NCBI GenBank assembly: GCA_030430155.1 | Contig: JAUIFV010000006.1 | Coordinates: forward strand, 1 to 64,000 | Length of the DNA stretch: 64,000 bases | Origin: Gammaproteobacteria bacterium | Lineage (GTDB): Bacteria > Pseudomonadota > Gammaproteobacteria > Xanthomonadales > SZUA-5 | Direction of reading: 5' to 3' | Part shown: one piece after another, positions 27,049-35,178 of the stretch | Numbering within the stretch: the first letter of the stretch is position 1 | How the letters are laid out: every line of letters begins with the position of its first letter | Program-made: the position numbers and the translations under genes | Notes under the pieces: model-generated | Told to the model about the DNA's origin: nothing | Seen by the model: the letters and a program-made list of their open reading frames with translations, nothing else | The model's database searches: none

Positions 27049-27795
27049 ATGGACCGCCTGCGCCTTTCCCAGCACATCTCCCGCCAGTTCAATGAGGAAC
27101 TGGAGACCATGCGTAGTCTCGTGCTGCGCATGGGCGGTCTGGTTGAGCAACAGCTGGGCATTGGCGTGCGCTGCCTGCGTGAGCGTGAATCGGCCGGCCT
27201 CAAGCAGGTGGTCGAAGCCGAGCGCGAAATCAACCGGCTGGAGCTGAGCATCGACGAGGACTGCGTGCGGATCATGGTGCGCCGACAGCCGGCTGCCTCG
27301 GATCTGCGCTTGCTGCTGATGGCCGGCAAGACTGTGGCCGATCTGGAGCGCATGGGCGATGAAAGCACTCGGGTGGCCAAGCTGGCTGCGCGACTGGTGG
27401 CCGGTCCATTTGAGCCGCGCTACCTGGATGAACTGGCCGCCTTGGGCGAGATCACCCGGGAGATGCTTCGCGGCTGCCTGGATGCCTTTGCTCGCGGCGA
27501 TGTGGCTCTGGCCCGGCGAGTGATGGCTGAGGACAAGATTGCCGACCGCAGTTACAAGGCGCAGCTGGTGGAGCTGGCCGAATACATGGAGCGCCTGCCG
27601 GCAATCATTCCGCGCGCCATCGATGGATTGTTCGTGGCCCGCTCACTGGAACGGGTCGGCGACCACTGCAAGAACATCTGCGAGCAGGTGATCTATCTGG
27701 TGCGAGGCGAAGACGTTCGTCACCCCAAGAGTCGCCGCGAGCAGGCCGACCAAACATCCGAACAGGGCACGTCAGGCGACCTCGCTGCGGGATAG
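27049..27795 (+). CDS. phoU: Phosphate signalling regulator PhoU
   Basis: A 248-residue cytoplasmic protein with two tandem PhoU helical-bundle repeats (about 15-110 and 120-215). Metal-binding motifs are visible: KTVADLERMGDESTRVAK and RSLERVGDHCKNICEQVIYL. It opens with HISRQFNEELETMRSLVLRMGGLVE, typical of PhoU. PhoU dampens Pho regulon signalling through PstSCAB and PhoR. The pst genes are not nearby, though an orphan PstS-like gene lies at 19-20 kb. Its last 24 bases overlap the 3' end of the convergent channel gene. Confidence 0.95.
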   Translation: MDRLRLSQHISRQFNEELETMRSLVLRMGGLVEQQLGIGVRCLRERESAGLKQVVEAEREINRLELSIDEDCVRIMVRRQPAASDLRLLLMAGKTVADLERMGDESTRVAKLAARLVAGPFEPRYLDELAALGEITREMLRGCLDAFARGDVALARRVMAEDKIADRSYKAQLVELAEYMERLPAIIPRAIDGLFVARSLERVGDHCKNICEQVIYLVRGEDVRHPKSRREQADQTSEQGTSGDLAAG

Positions 27796-28626
27796 CTCCT
27801 CGCCTACCGGCAGCGCCGGCTCGCGATTGGTCAGCATCTGCTTGAGCTCAGCGATCTCGCGGTGCAGGGAAAGCAGATCCTGGTGTAGCTGCTGCTGGTG
27901 CACTTCCTCGGTGGCGCTGCGCTCGGCATCGTGCTCGGCCTGCAGGGCGCTGACGATCACGCCCACGAACAGATTGAGCAGGGTGAAGGTGGCGACCATG
28001 ATGAACGGCACGAAGAACAGCCAAGCCCAGGGGTACTCGGCAATCACCGGGCGGGCGATGCCCATCGACCAGCTCTCCAGGGTCATGATCTGAAACAGCG
28101 TGTAAGCGGTCTTGCCCAGCGTGCCGAACCATTCCGGAAAGCGCTCACCAAACAAATTGGTTGCGACTACCGCGCCGATGTAAAAGAACAGCCCAAGCAT
28201 GCTGAACACCGCACCCAGCCCGGGAATAGCGGAAAGCAGGCCGGCCACCATCCGGCGCATGCTCGGCACCGCGCTGAGCAGGCGCAGCACGCGCAATATG
28301 CGCAGCGCGCGGAGGACCGAGAAAGCTCCACCGGCGGGAACCAGCGCGATGGCGATGACGGTAAAGTCGAACAGACTCCAGGGGTCGGTAAAAAAGCGTA
28401 GCCGGTGGACGTAGATGCGGATCAGCAGCTCGACCACGAAGATGGCCAGGATCACTTGATCGGCGCCGTGGATCAGCGCGCCCCAGTCCGCCATCAGACT
28501 GTCGGAGGTGTCCAGGCCGAGCACGACGGCGTTAAGGACGATCAGCGCGATGATGCTCTGCTGCACGCGCGCATGCTGTAGCCAGCGATGCAGGCTGCCG
28601 CGTATTCCCGAGTAGTTACCGTCCAT
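27772..28626 (-). CDS. Bacterial voltage-gated sodium channel (NaChBac/Nav family)
   Basis: A 284-residue single-domain channel with six transmembrane segments. S4 shows regularly spaced arginines (LRALRILRVLRLLSAVPSMR). The pore loop holds TLESWSMG, identical to the selectivity filter of bacterial Nav channels, so sodium is the expected ion. S6 is FVPFIMVATFTLLNLFVGVIVSA. The C-terminus (residues 235-275) is a coiled coil (HQQQLHQDLLSLHREIAELKQML), which in this family helps tetramer assembly. Normal length. Convergent and overlapping with phoU. Confidence 0.93.
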   Translation of the reverse strand: MDGNYSGIRGSLHRWLQHARVQQSIIALIVLNAVVLGLDTSDSLMADWGALIHGADQVILAIFVVELLIRIYVHRLRFFTDPWSLFDFTVIAIALVPAGGAFSVLRALRILRVLRLLSAVPSMRRMVAGLLSAIPGLGAVFSMLGLFFYIGAVVATNLFGERFPEWFGTLGKTAYTLFQIMTLESWSMGIARPVIAEYPWAWLFFVPFIMVATFTLLNLFVGVIVSALQAEHDAERSATEEVHQQQLHQDLLSLHREIAELKQMLTNREPALPVGEELSRSEVA

Positions 28627-28720
28627 AGTGAAGCTTGCGTCGTCAATGCGCCTGCATCGGAGCGGGGCGCGGGGGCGCGATTTAAAGGGCTAAGCGGCAA
28701 TCAGGCAAGCTTGGTGAAAC

Positions 28721-28820
28721 CGGTGTGGTGAACCATTGGCGACGAGGAGCAACGCCGCAATCAGAGGAATCTGGTCACGAGCGCGGTGAGCTCAAGGAGT
28801 TCTCGGTTCACCACACTAGT
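28721..28820. mobile_element. Short copy of MITE-like element B
   Basis: It begins GTGTGGTGAACCA and ends GGTTCACCACACTAGT, with an interior resembling the right two-thirds of the 11407-11573 element (GACGAGGAGCAACGC, GAGCGCGGTGAGCTCAAGG). About 70 interior bases are absent. It lies between the promoter side of the channel gene and the anmK stop. Confidence 0.75.
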
Positions 28821-29912
28821 TCAGGCCGGGTATATCGCTCCCAGCACGCGCAGGCCGCGGGCGCCGGTGACCGACGGCAGGTTGCCGGGGCGGCCATCGA
28901 GGGCCTGCGCAGCCAGCCAGGCGAAAGCGCTGGCCTCAACGAAGTCGGGATCCAGCCCGTGCTCGGCCGTGGATTGCACCGCAATCGGGCTCAGCCTGCT
29001 GCGCAGCGCCGCCATCATGGTGGGATTGCGCACCCCGCCGCCGCAAACCAGCAGCTGCCCCGCGCTGGGCAGATGGTCCTCGAGCGCGCGCGTCACCGTT
29101 TCCACGCTTAGCGCCAGCAGCGTTGCCATCACATCCGCCGCGGCCAGCTCGGCGCCGGCCAGCTGCGCATCCAGCCAGGCGGCGTTGAAGTCTTCGCGAC
29201 CGCAGCTCTTCGGCGGCGGCAGCGCAAACCAGGGATCGGACAGCATCTGCTGAAGCAAGGCGTCGTTGACCTGGCCGGCGGCAGCGCAGGCGCCGTCGCT
29301 GTCGCACTCGCCCAGGCCGCAGCGCTGCGCCCACAGATCCATCAGCGCGTTGGCTGGGCCGGTGTCGAAGCCGCGCACCGGGCCGTTCACCGGCAGCAGG
29401 GTCAGATTGGCGATGCCGCCCAGATTGAGCACGGCGCGATCCTCGGCCGCGGCGAATACGTCGGCATGGAAGGCCGGCACTAGCGGCGCGCCCTGACCGC
29501 CAGCGGCCATATCGCGACGCCGAAAATCGGCCACCGTGGTGATGGCAGTGGCTTCGGCGATGCGGCTGGGGTCGCCGATCTGCCAGGTAAAGGCGGTCTC
29601 GGCGCGCGGGCGGTGACGGATGGTCTGGCCGTGGCTGCCGATCGATCGCACCCGCTCGGGGTCGACATGCTGTTCTGTCAGCAGCGCATTGGCCGCGGAC
29701 GCAAACGCTTCGCCAACCAGCGCATCCAGCGTGGCCAGCTCATCGACATCGGCTAGTGCGGCGCCGTTGATCAACGGCAGCAGCCGCTGGCGCAGCGACT
29801 CGGGGTAGGGATAGGTGCGTGCGGCCAGTACCGACAGCTGCGGATCAAGACGCACTAGCGCCGCATCAATGCCGTCGGCGCTGGTGCCGGAGATCAAGCC
29901 AAGGTAGAGCAT
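28821..29912 (-). CDS. anmK: Anhydro-N-acetylmuramic acid kinase
   Basis: A 363-residue sugar kinase of peptidoglycan recycling, phosphorylating and opening 1,6-anhydro-MurNAc. Recognisable: YLGLISGTSADGIDAALV at the N-terminus, RSIGSHGQTIRHRP, QIGDPSRIAEAT, RAVLNLGGIANLT, GFDTGPANALMD and LLVCGGGVRNPTMM. Normal length, cytoplasmic. It lies downstream of the M23 peptidase on the same strand (59-base gap), a common pairing that links wall cleavage with recycling. Confidence 0.96.
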   Translation of the reverse strand: MLYLGLISGTSADGIDAALVRLDPQLSVLAARTYPYPESLRQRLLPLINGAALADVDELATLDALVGEAFASAANALLTEQHVDPERVRSIGSHGQTIRHRPRAETAFTWQIGDPSRIAEATAITTVADFRRRDMAAGGQGAPLVPAFHADVFAAAEDRAVLNLGGIANLTLLPVNGPVRGFDTGPANALMDLWAQRCGLGECDSDGACAAAGQVNDALLQQMLSDPWFALPPPKSCGREDFNAAWLDAQLAGAELAAADVMATLLALSVETVTRALEDHLPSAGQLLVCGGGVRNPTMMAALRSRLSPIAVQSTAEHGLDPDFVEASAFAWLAAQALDGRPGNLPSVTGARGLRVLGAIYPA

Positions 29913-29971
29913 CGGTTCCTGCTCTCCGGGGGGTAGTCATCAGCGCGCACCCGGCGCGCGCGGCAGCGCTC

Positions 29972-31465
29972 CTAGTTCGCCGCCAGCACGCTCTCCAGCG
30001 TCGTCAGCTGGGCGCGAGCGGCCTGCTGTTGGACCCGGAAGCTGGCCAGCTCGGTGCCGGTCAAGGGTTCCGGTCGCGGCATGGTCACGGTCAGCGGGTC
30101 GCGGTGTTTGCCTTTGACCCGGAACTCGTAGTGCAGATGCGGTGCGGTGGCCAGACCGGTCATGCCGACGTAGCCGATGGTTTGACCCTGGGTGACCTTC
30201 TGCCCCTTGCGCAGTCCCGGCGCGTGCCGCGACATGTGCGCATACAGGGTGGTGGTCTGCTTGCCGTGCAGTAGCTCGACGACCTTGCCGTAGCCGTTCA
30301 TGCGGCCCACGAACTTTACGGTGCCGTTGCCAGCGGCGCGAATCACGGTACCTGCAGGGGCCGCATAGTCGACGCCGCGATGGGCGCGCACCTTGCCCAA
30401 GATGGGGTGTTTGCGCGCCGCAGAGAATCGGCTGGAAATGCGGGTGAACTCCACCGGGGTGCGGATGAAGGCCTTGCGCAGGCTGCGTCCTTCGGCGTCG
30501 TAATAGTCCGCCAGCCCTTTGTTATTGCTGTAGCGGAAGGCTTCGTAGGACTTGCCCTGGTTGACGAAGCGGGCGGCGACGATGTCCCCATCGCGCAGGC
30601 GTACGCCGTCGCGGAAGATGCTTTGATAAACCACGGTGAAGCGGTCCCCCTGGCGCAGATCCAGCGCAAAATCGATGTCGTAGTTGAACACTTCGGCCAT
30701 CTTCAGCGTGGTGCGATCGGATATGCCAGCGTCGCTACCAGCCTGGAACAGCGAACTGGAAATCACCCCGCTGGCGTATTCCAGTCGGGTCTCCATTTTT
30801 CGCTCGATAATTTGTTCGACCAACTTATCGCCGGAAGCCTCGATCAGGATGCGACGGTCCTCGCCGCAGTCGAACTGCAGGCCAGCGAGCTTACCGTCGT
30901 CGCCAATCAGAAAGGCCAGCTGGTCGCCCGGATGGATCTGCACCAGCCTGGCGGTGTGCTCACTCAGCCCCACCACCCGGTGCACTTCGCCGCCACCCAG
31001 TCCCAACTCGGCAAAGATCTGGCCGAGGGTCTGGTTGCGCTGCACAGTGACCACGGTCCAGCCGTCATCGCCCATGCCGCGGGTGAAAAGGTCGTTCTCC
31101 AGGTTCGGCGCGCTCTCCAGCGGCAGCACGGTAACCTGGTCGGCGCTGGGCAGATCCAGCGGCAGTTCCAGCCGCGGAATGACGAAACTATCGGTGTCGG
31201 CGACGCGCGCACGTGCCGGATCGAGCATCAGCCCTACGCCGACCACCATGAATGCCGATAGCACCGCCATCGACAATCGACCATGTTTGTGAGCGTGCAC
31301 GCGGGCGTTCGACAGCACTTTGCCGACGCGGTTTGGAGCCTTTGATGGAGCCGGGTTTTCGCTGCGATGGCGAACGGCTTGCGGATGATCAGGGTCGCGA
31401 GGAGGGTGACACGATCGCGGCTCGTAGATCACAGGCCGACTCCAGTTGATGTTGGCGCGCAACAC
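29972..31465 (-). CDS. M23 family murein endopeptidase (MepM-like)
   Basis: 497 residues. A basic N-terminus precedes one transmembrane anchor (LSMAVLSAFMVVGVGLML, about residues 65-82). An OapA/LysM-like region follows (TVVTVQRNQTLGQIFAELGLG), then a Csd3-like second domain. The C-terminal M23 domain spans residues 360-470 with zinc ligands HRGVDYAAPAGT and TAPHLHYEFR (HxH) and YAHMSRHAPGLRKGQKV. It cuts peptidoglycan cross-links in the periplasm. A later start near residue 50 would also keep the anchor. Confidence 0.92.
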   Translation of the reverse strand: MLRANINWSRPVIYEPRSCHPPRDPDHPQAVRHRSENPAPSKAPNRVGKVLSNARVHAHKHGRLSMAVLSAFMVVGVGLMLDPARARVADTDSFVIPRLELPLDLPSADQVTVLPLESAPNLENDLFTRGMGDDGWTVVTVQRNQTLGQIFAELGLGGGEVHRVVGLSEHTARLVQIHPGDQLAFLIGDDGKLAGLQFDCGEDRRILIEASGDKLVEQIIERKMETRLEYASGVISSSLFQAGSDAGISDRTTLKMAEVFNYDIDFALDLRQGDRFTVVYQSIFRDGVRLRDGDIVAARFVNQGKSYEAFRYSNNKGLADYYDAEGRSLRKAFIRTPVEFTRISSRFSAARKHPILGKVRAHRGVDYAAPAGTVIRAAGNGTVKFVGRMNGYGKVVELLHGKQTTTLYAHMSRHAPGLRKGQKVTQGQTIGYVGMTGLATAPHLHYEFRVKGKHRDPLTVTMPRPEPLTGTELASFRVQQQAARAQLTTLESVLAAN

Positions 31466-31567
31466 TAGCCAAACGTCAGCATTTCGTCAAAGCTAAAAAT
31501 TTCGTTAAGTCGCGGTTCTGGTTCACATTTTCCAGGATCGGGGGCTGTGGTGTGGGTGCAACAGCGA

Positions 31568-31593
31568 GGGCCCAGGGCTTAGGGCACAGGGCC
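31568..31593. repeat. GGGCNNA heptad array
   Basis: GGGCCCA, GGGCTTA, GGGCACA, GGGC; between the M23 gene's promoter side and the tRNA gene. Confidence 0.85.
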
Positions 31594-31675
31594 AAGGCGA
31601 TTGGATCGGCGCACCTGGATAAGGCGAACAGGTGCCGCGGCGAACCTTCCGCGCTAAACTTTGCGCTCTCTACGT

Positions 31676-31751
31676 GCTGGTGTAGCTCAATTGGTAGAGC
31701 ACTCGATTTGTAATCGAGCGGTTGGGGGTTCAATTCCCTTCACCAGCACCA
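31676..31751 (+). tRNA. tRNA-Thr (anticodon TGT)
   Basis: A complete 76-nt cloverleaf. Acceptor GCTGGTG/CACCAGC, D arm GCTC-AATTGGTA-GAGC, anticodon stem CTCGA/TCGAG with loop TTTGTAA (anticodon TGT), T arm with TTCAATT loop, discriminator A and encoded CCA. It reads ACA codons. It is solitary. Confidence 0.97.
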
Positions 31752-31781
31752 TTATGAAGCTGAAGTGTCGCCAAGCTCTTG

Positions 31782-31795
31782 CCCTCAGCCCTAAA
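31782..31795. repeat. Two GGGCTGA-type heptads at the SPOR gene stop
   Basis: On the minus strand the TAG stop of the SPOR-domain gene continues as GGGCTGAGGGC, i.e. one full and one partial heptad. The stop codon is completed by the heptad's first G. Confidence 0.65.
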
Positions 31796-32450
31796 AACAA
31801 GGTATGGGTCTAGCCCCCAGGCGCGCCAGTGCCGGCAGCTGACGCCATTGTTCGCCGGCCTCAGCAAGCGGGTCGAAATCGATCCAGAACTGCTCCTGGT
31901 TGTCGGCGCGTTCGCCAAGGCTGGCTCTGAAGCCCAGCGCCTCGACCTGCTGCAGGCGTCGGCGGGCGTTGTCTTCCTGGCGGAACAATCCCAGTGAGAT
32001 GGTGTTCTCCTGGTCGCCGGCGGTGACTACGTAGTAATCGCGCAGTCCCGCGGCAGAGAGCTGGCGGGCGGCGGTCAGGGCCTGGTCGCGGCTGTCGTAG
32101 GCGGGTAGATAGACGCTGTAGCCGCGCACGACGCGAACGTTGTTGCGACGCACTTGCAGCCTCGCGGTGAGTGCATTGAGCGAATCTGTGGTTCTGGCCA
32201 GTTCGCGCTCGTCGACCAGCGGGCCGGTGCTGTAGCAGACCCCGCTGCCGGGATTGGCGGCGGCAGCCGCCTGACTGGACGCGGCGGCCTGACTCATCGC
32301 GATCGCATCGCGTTCGGACAGCAGCACCAGCGCCGGCACGCCGGAATCGGTGGGGGTGAACGGCACTTTGGGCACGGTCGGACGCAGCAGCCACCAGGCG
32401 CCGGTGGCCACGTTCAGTATCAGCAGCAGCAGGAACAGCACCCGGGTCAA
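31791..32450 (-). CDS. SPOR-domain membrane protein
   Basis: 219 residues. An N-terminal transmembrane anchor (VLFLLLLILNVATGAWWLL) precedes an Ala-rich linker. A SPOR-like domain follows (about residues 105-180: GYSVYLPAYDSRDQALTAARQL ... ISLGLFRQEDNARRRLQQVEALG). SPOR domains bind denuded peptidoglycan at division septa. It lies downstream of coaX on the same strand, an order seen in other Xanthomonadales, but a 354-base gap with a MITE-like element now separates the two. Confidence 0.82.
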   Translation of the reverse strand: MTRVLFLLLLILNVATGAWWLLRPTVPKVPFTPTDSGVPALVLLSERDAIAMSQAAASSQAAAAANPGSGVCYSTGPLVDERELARTTDSLNALTARLQVRRNNVRVVRGYSVYLPAYDSRDQALTAARQLSAAGLRDYYVVTAGDQENTISLGLFRQEDNARRRLQQVEALGFRASLGERADNQEQFWIDFDPLAEAGEQWRQLPALARLGARPIPCF

Positions 32451-32521
32451 GGAAGCGGCTCGATGGAGGTTGGGCGCATTCTAATTGGAGATCCCTGGCG
32501 CGCGGACTGGTCGCTCGCGGG

Positions 32522-32703
32522 CTAGCCCGCAGTTTCATGAGTCTTCTACTGCGGCCGCCGGAGAGCCGTTGTGGCGCGATCTGCTCCCTACAATCGACTC
32601 GACGTACTGTTCAAGTACGCCTTCATCGATTTCCGCATCCGCGGACCGCACCACAACGGCTCTCCGACGCCCTCGCTACGAACACCATGAAACTGCGGGC
32701 TAG
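32522..32703. mobile_element. MITE-like element C, copy 1
   Basis: 182 bases with perfect 18-base terminal repeats (CTAGCCCGCAGTTTCATG and its reverse complement). The interior contains nested inverted repeats (GAGCCGTTGTGG/CCACAACGGCTC and CGTACTGTTCAAGTACG), so the whole unit can fold on itself. It is the inverse orientation of copies at 43958-44139 and 53671-53853. No transposase. It fills most of the coaX-SPOR gene gap. Confidence 0.88.
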
Positions 32704-32794
32704 AGTCGCGCTGCGGCCGTCACTTTAACCAATGCGCCGTGGAATCTCAGCTCTAGGGAGTCCCAAGCCGGAATTCTTCACGATAGAAGGCTCG

Positions 32795-32814
32795 CCCTCA
32801 GACCTCAGCCCTCA
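32795..32814. repeat. GGGCTGA-type heptads at the coaX stop
   Basis: On the minus strand the end of coaX reads GAGGGCTGAGGTCTGAGGGC: the stop TGA is the last three bases of a GGGCTGA heptad, followed by a variant and a partial unit. Confidence 0.75.
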
Positions 32815-33587
32815 ACAAAGCAATCGGCGTAGCGCGCCAGCCCCTCCAGCACCAGATCGGGCAGAAGTTCGGCGCCGGTCAAGGCATCGGCCAATTGCGG
32901 CGCGTCGCCGCCGGTGAGCAGCAGCCTGGCGTCCATTGCAGCGTACTGCTCCCGACGCAAAGCTATGGCACCGCAGGCGGCGGCGAGTATGCCGCTTTCG
33001 ATCGCCAGGGCGGTGTCGCTGCCGAGCTGATTGAGCGCCAAGCTCGGCGGTGCTATCGCCTCGCCCAGGCTGGCGGTGCCGCGACCCAGCGACTGACGCA
33101 TCAGCGCCAAACCGGGCGCGATGCTGCCGCCCAGATGGGTGCCGTCGGCGGCAAGCACGTCGATGGTCAGCGCGGTGCCCGCGTCCACCACCAACAGCGC
33201 TCGCGCCGGATAGCGGACACGGCCGCCGAGCAGCGCCAGAAAGCGGTCCACGCCGAGCCGCCGCGGCTGCGCGTAGGCGTTACGGATTCCGTCCATCGCT
33301 GCTGGACTGTGGGCGCGGAAAAGCGGCGCGGAAGTGACCGTGCTCAGGTCCACGGCCAGCCGTTCGGCGCCTGCGCCGGCAACACTGGACAGCCAGACCT
33401 CGTCGAACGCCTGGCCACCGATGGCGGCCAGCAGCGCGGCGCAGTGGCCATCTTGGTGCGGCGCACGACCGGCGCGGCTCAAGCTGATGGCGGCGCCGGC
33501 GCGCGGCTGCTGCGTGGCCCACTTCAGCTGGCTGTTGCCCAGGTCGATCAGCAGTCGCGATGCGTGGTGGTCCATCGCCCTAGTCAT
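32805..33587 (-). CDS. coaX: Type III pantothenate kinase
   Basis: 260 residues; first step of coenzyme A synthesis. ASKHA-fold landmarks: LLIDLGNSQLKWA (phosphate 1 loop), RLGVDRFLALLGG, LLVVDAGTALTIDVLAADG and HLGGSIAPGLALM. ATG 33587 overlaps the birA stop as ATGA, so I prefer it to the track's 33623 and to ATG 33575. The TGA stop lies inside a heptad repeat. The plsY-birA-coaX chain is translationally coupled throughout. Confidence 0.95.
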   Translation of the reverse strand: MTRAMDHHASRLLIDLGNSQLKWATQQPRAGAAISLSRAGRAPHQDGHCAALLAAIGGQAFDEVWLSSVAGAGAERLAVDLSTVTSAPLFRAHSPAAMDGIRNAYAQPRRLGVDRFLALLGGRVRYPARALLVVDAGTALTIDVLAADGTHLGGSIAPGLALMRQSLGRGTASLGEAIAPPSLALNQLGSDTALAIESGILAAACGAIALRREQYAAMDARLLLTGGDAPQLADALTGAELLPDLVLEGLARYADCFVEG

Positions 33588-34543
33588 CCCATGCGATCGC
33601 TCATTGTGCCAAGCGCAGCCCATTGCCCGTCGGTTCGCACAACGCGCATCACCTCAGCAGCATCGAGCAAGCGTGTACCCTGCGCGGTCTGCAGGCGCAA
33701 TCGGCCGCTGCTGTCGACCGAGTCGGCGATGCCCTCGACCAGCGCGCCGGACTGGCGGACCTGCAGGCGCTGCCCATACAGGCTGTCCAGCTGGCGCCAA
33801 CGGGCCAGCCACTGCGCGCAGTGGCCGTCGGCCAGGGCCTGTAGCGCATCAAGCATGCACAAGCACAGCCGAGCCAGCAGCTCGCTGCGATCGGGCAGGC
33901 GCGGGCAGAGTTCGGCCAGGTCGGTCGCGGCGCGGTCGATCTGCGCCTTGGCTGCCGGCGGCAGCCGCCAGTTGATGCCGGCGCCGATGTGCGCACGCAG
34001 CCCGCAACCGCGGTGCGACAGCTCCACCAGCAGCCCGCCCAGCTTGCGCCCTTCGACGACGATGTCGTTGGGCCACTTCAGCTCTGCCGGCACGCCCAGC
34101 TCGCGCAGCTGCTCGGCGAGTGCCACTCCCAGCAGCAGCGGCAGAGTCGGCAGCGCTGACGGCGCGCCTTGCGCACGCACCGCCAGCGCGATGTAGTAGT
34201 TGCCGCTGAGCGGCGACTGCCAGCGCCGGCCTTGGCGGCCACGTCCGGCCCACTGCCATTCGCTGATCAGCGCGTAGGGTCGGTCGATACTGACGCCCTG
34301 CAAGCCGTCCAGGGTGGAGGGGCAACCCCAGCGCAGATCCAGATGCATGCGCTCAGCAAGGATGGCGATGATGCGCTGTTCGTCCAACGGCGGCGGTGGG
34401 TAGTCCCAGTCCACCCCGGCGCGGAGCAGATCGCGGCGTGCTCGGCGGGTCGCCACGATTCGCTTTGGGCGCGGAGTCGCGTCGGCGTCGGCCTTGGTCA
34501 GCGTGGCGAGATAGGCACGCGCGGCTTGCTGGCGGCGGATCAC
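33584..34543 (-). CDS. birA: Biotin--[acetyl-CoA-carboxylase] ligase, HTH-less
   Basis: 319 residues. The catalytic domain shows WAGRGRQGRRWQSP (biotinyl-5'-AMP loop), LKWPNDIVVEGRKLGG and GAGINW, plus a C-terminal SH3-like cap. The usual STND motif reads STLD. The N-terminal ~55 residues are charged (RPKRIVATRRARRDLL) and I see no winged-helix HTH, so it probably biotinylates AccB without repressing a bio operon. GTG 34543 overlaps the plsY stop (GTGA), which leaves no room for an upstream HTH in frame. Confidence 0.85.
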   Translation of the reverse strand: MIRRQQAARAYLATLTKADADATPRPKRIVATRRARRDLLRAGVDWDYPPPPLDEQRIIAILAERMHLDLRWGCPSTLDGLQGVSIDRPYALISEWQWAGRGRQGRRWQSPLSGNYYIALAVRAQGAPSALPTLPLLLGVALAEQLRELGVPAELKWPNDIVVEGRKLGGLLVELSHRGCGLRAHIGAGINWRLPPAAKAQIDRAATDLAELCPRLPDRSELLARLCLCMLDALQALADGHCAQWLARWRQLDSLYGQRLQVRQSGALVEGIADSVDSSGRLRLQTAQGTRLLDAAEVMRVVRTDGQWAALGTMSDRMG

Positions 34544-35178
34544 TTGCCGCCGGGCCGGCGCGGCAGCAGCCGGACCTTCTCAAAGCAATGCTCTTCGCCG
34601 GCCCAGACCCGGCGCAGATTGCCGCGGTGCATCCAGACCACCAACGCGGCCGCGAGCAGGCAGATCAGCAGCGCCGGTCCGCTGCCGACCAGCGCCCAGT
34701 ACAGCAGCGGCAGACTAAGCGCCGCGCACACCGTGGCCAGCCCGACGTAGCCGGTCGCAAACAGCACCGTCAGCCACACCGCGAAGGCGAGCAGAGTGAC
34801 CAGCGGCAGCACGGTCAGCAGCCCACCGAACAGGGTGCCGGCGCCCTTGCCGCCGCGAAAGCCATGCCAGATCGGGAAGCAGTGGCCGTGGGCGGCAAAC
34901 AGCACACAGGCCAGCGCCGCCGAGAGCGGATCCAGGCTCATCGGCCCGGGCCAGATGATCTTGGCAATCAGCAGCGCGGCGAGCATGCCCTTGCCCAGAT
35001 CGATCACTGCGGTGGCCAGGGCGAAACGCCAGCCTTGGGTGCGCAGCGCATTGGTGGCGCCAGCGTTGCCGCTGCCGCTGCGGCGGATGTCGACGCCGAA
35101 CAGCTTGCCGACCAGCAGGCTGCCGCTGAGGCTGCCGAGCAGGTAGGCAAGCAGCCAGGAAAGCAAATGCGAGGTCAC
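34540..35178 (-). CDS. plsY: Acyl-phosphate:glycerol-3-phosphate acyltransferase PlsY
   Basis: A 212-residue inner-membrane protein with about five transmembrane helices. PlsY motifs are all visible: YLLGSLSGSLLVGKLFG, DIRRSGSGNAGATNALR, GHCFPIWHGFRGGKGAGT and MHRGNLRRVWAGEE. It acylates glycerol-3-phosphate using acyl-phosphate, starting phospholipid synthesis. GTG 35178 overlaps the preceding stop as GTGA; the track's TTG 35193 is an alternative. Placement right after a fatty-acid-kinase-like fusion fits, since that enzyme would make the acyl-phosphate substrate. Confidence 0.95.
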   Translation of the reverse strand: MTSHLLSWLLAYLLGSLSGSLLVGKLFGVDIRRSGSGNAGATNALRTQGWRFALATAVIDLGKGMLAALLIAKIIWPGPMSLDPLSAALACVLFAAHGHCFPIWHGFRGGKGAGTLFGGLLTVLPLVTLLAFAVWLTVLFATGYVGLATVCAALSLPLLYWALVGSGPALLICLLAAALVVWMHRGNLRRVWAGEEHCFEKVRLLPRRPGGK

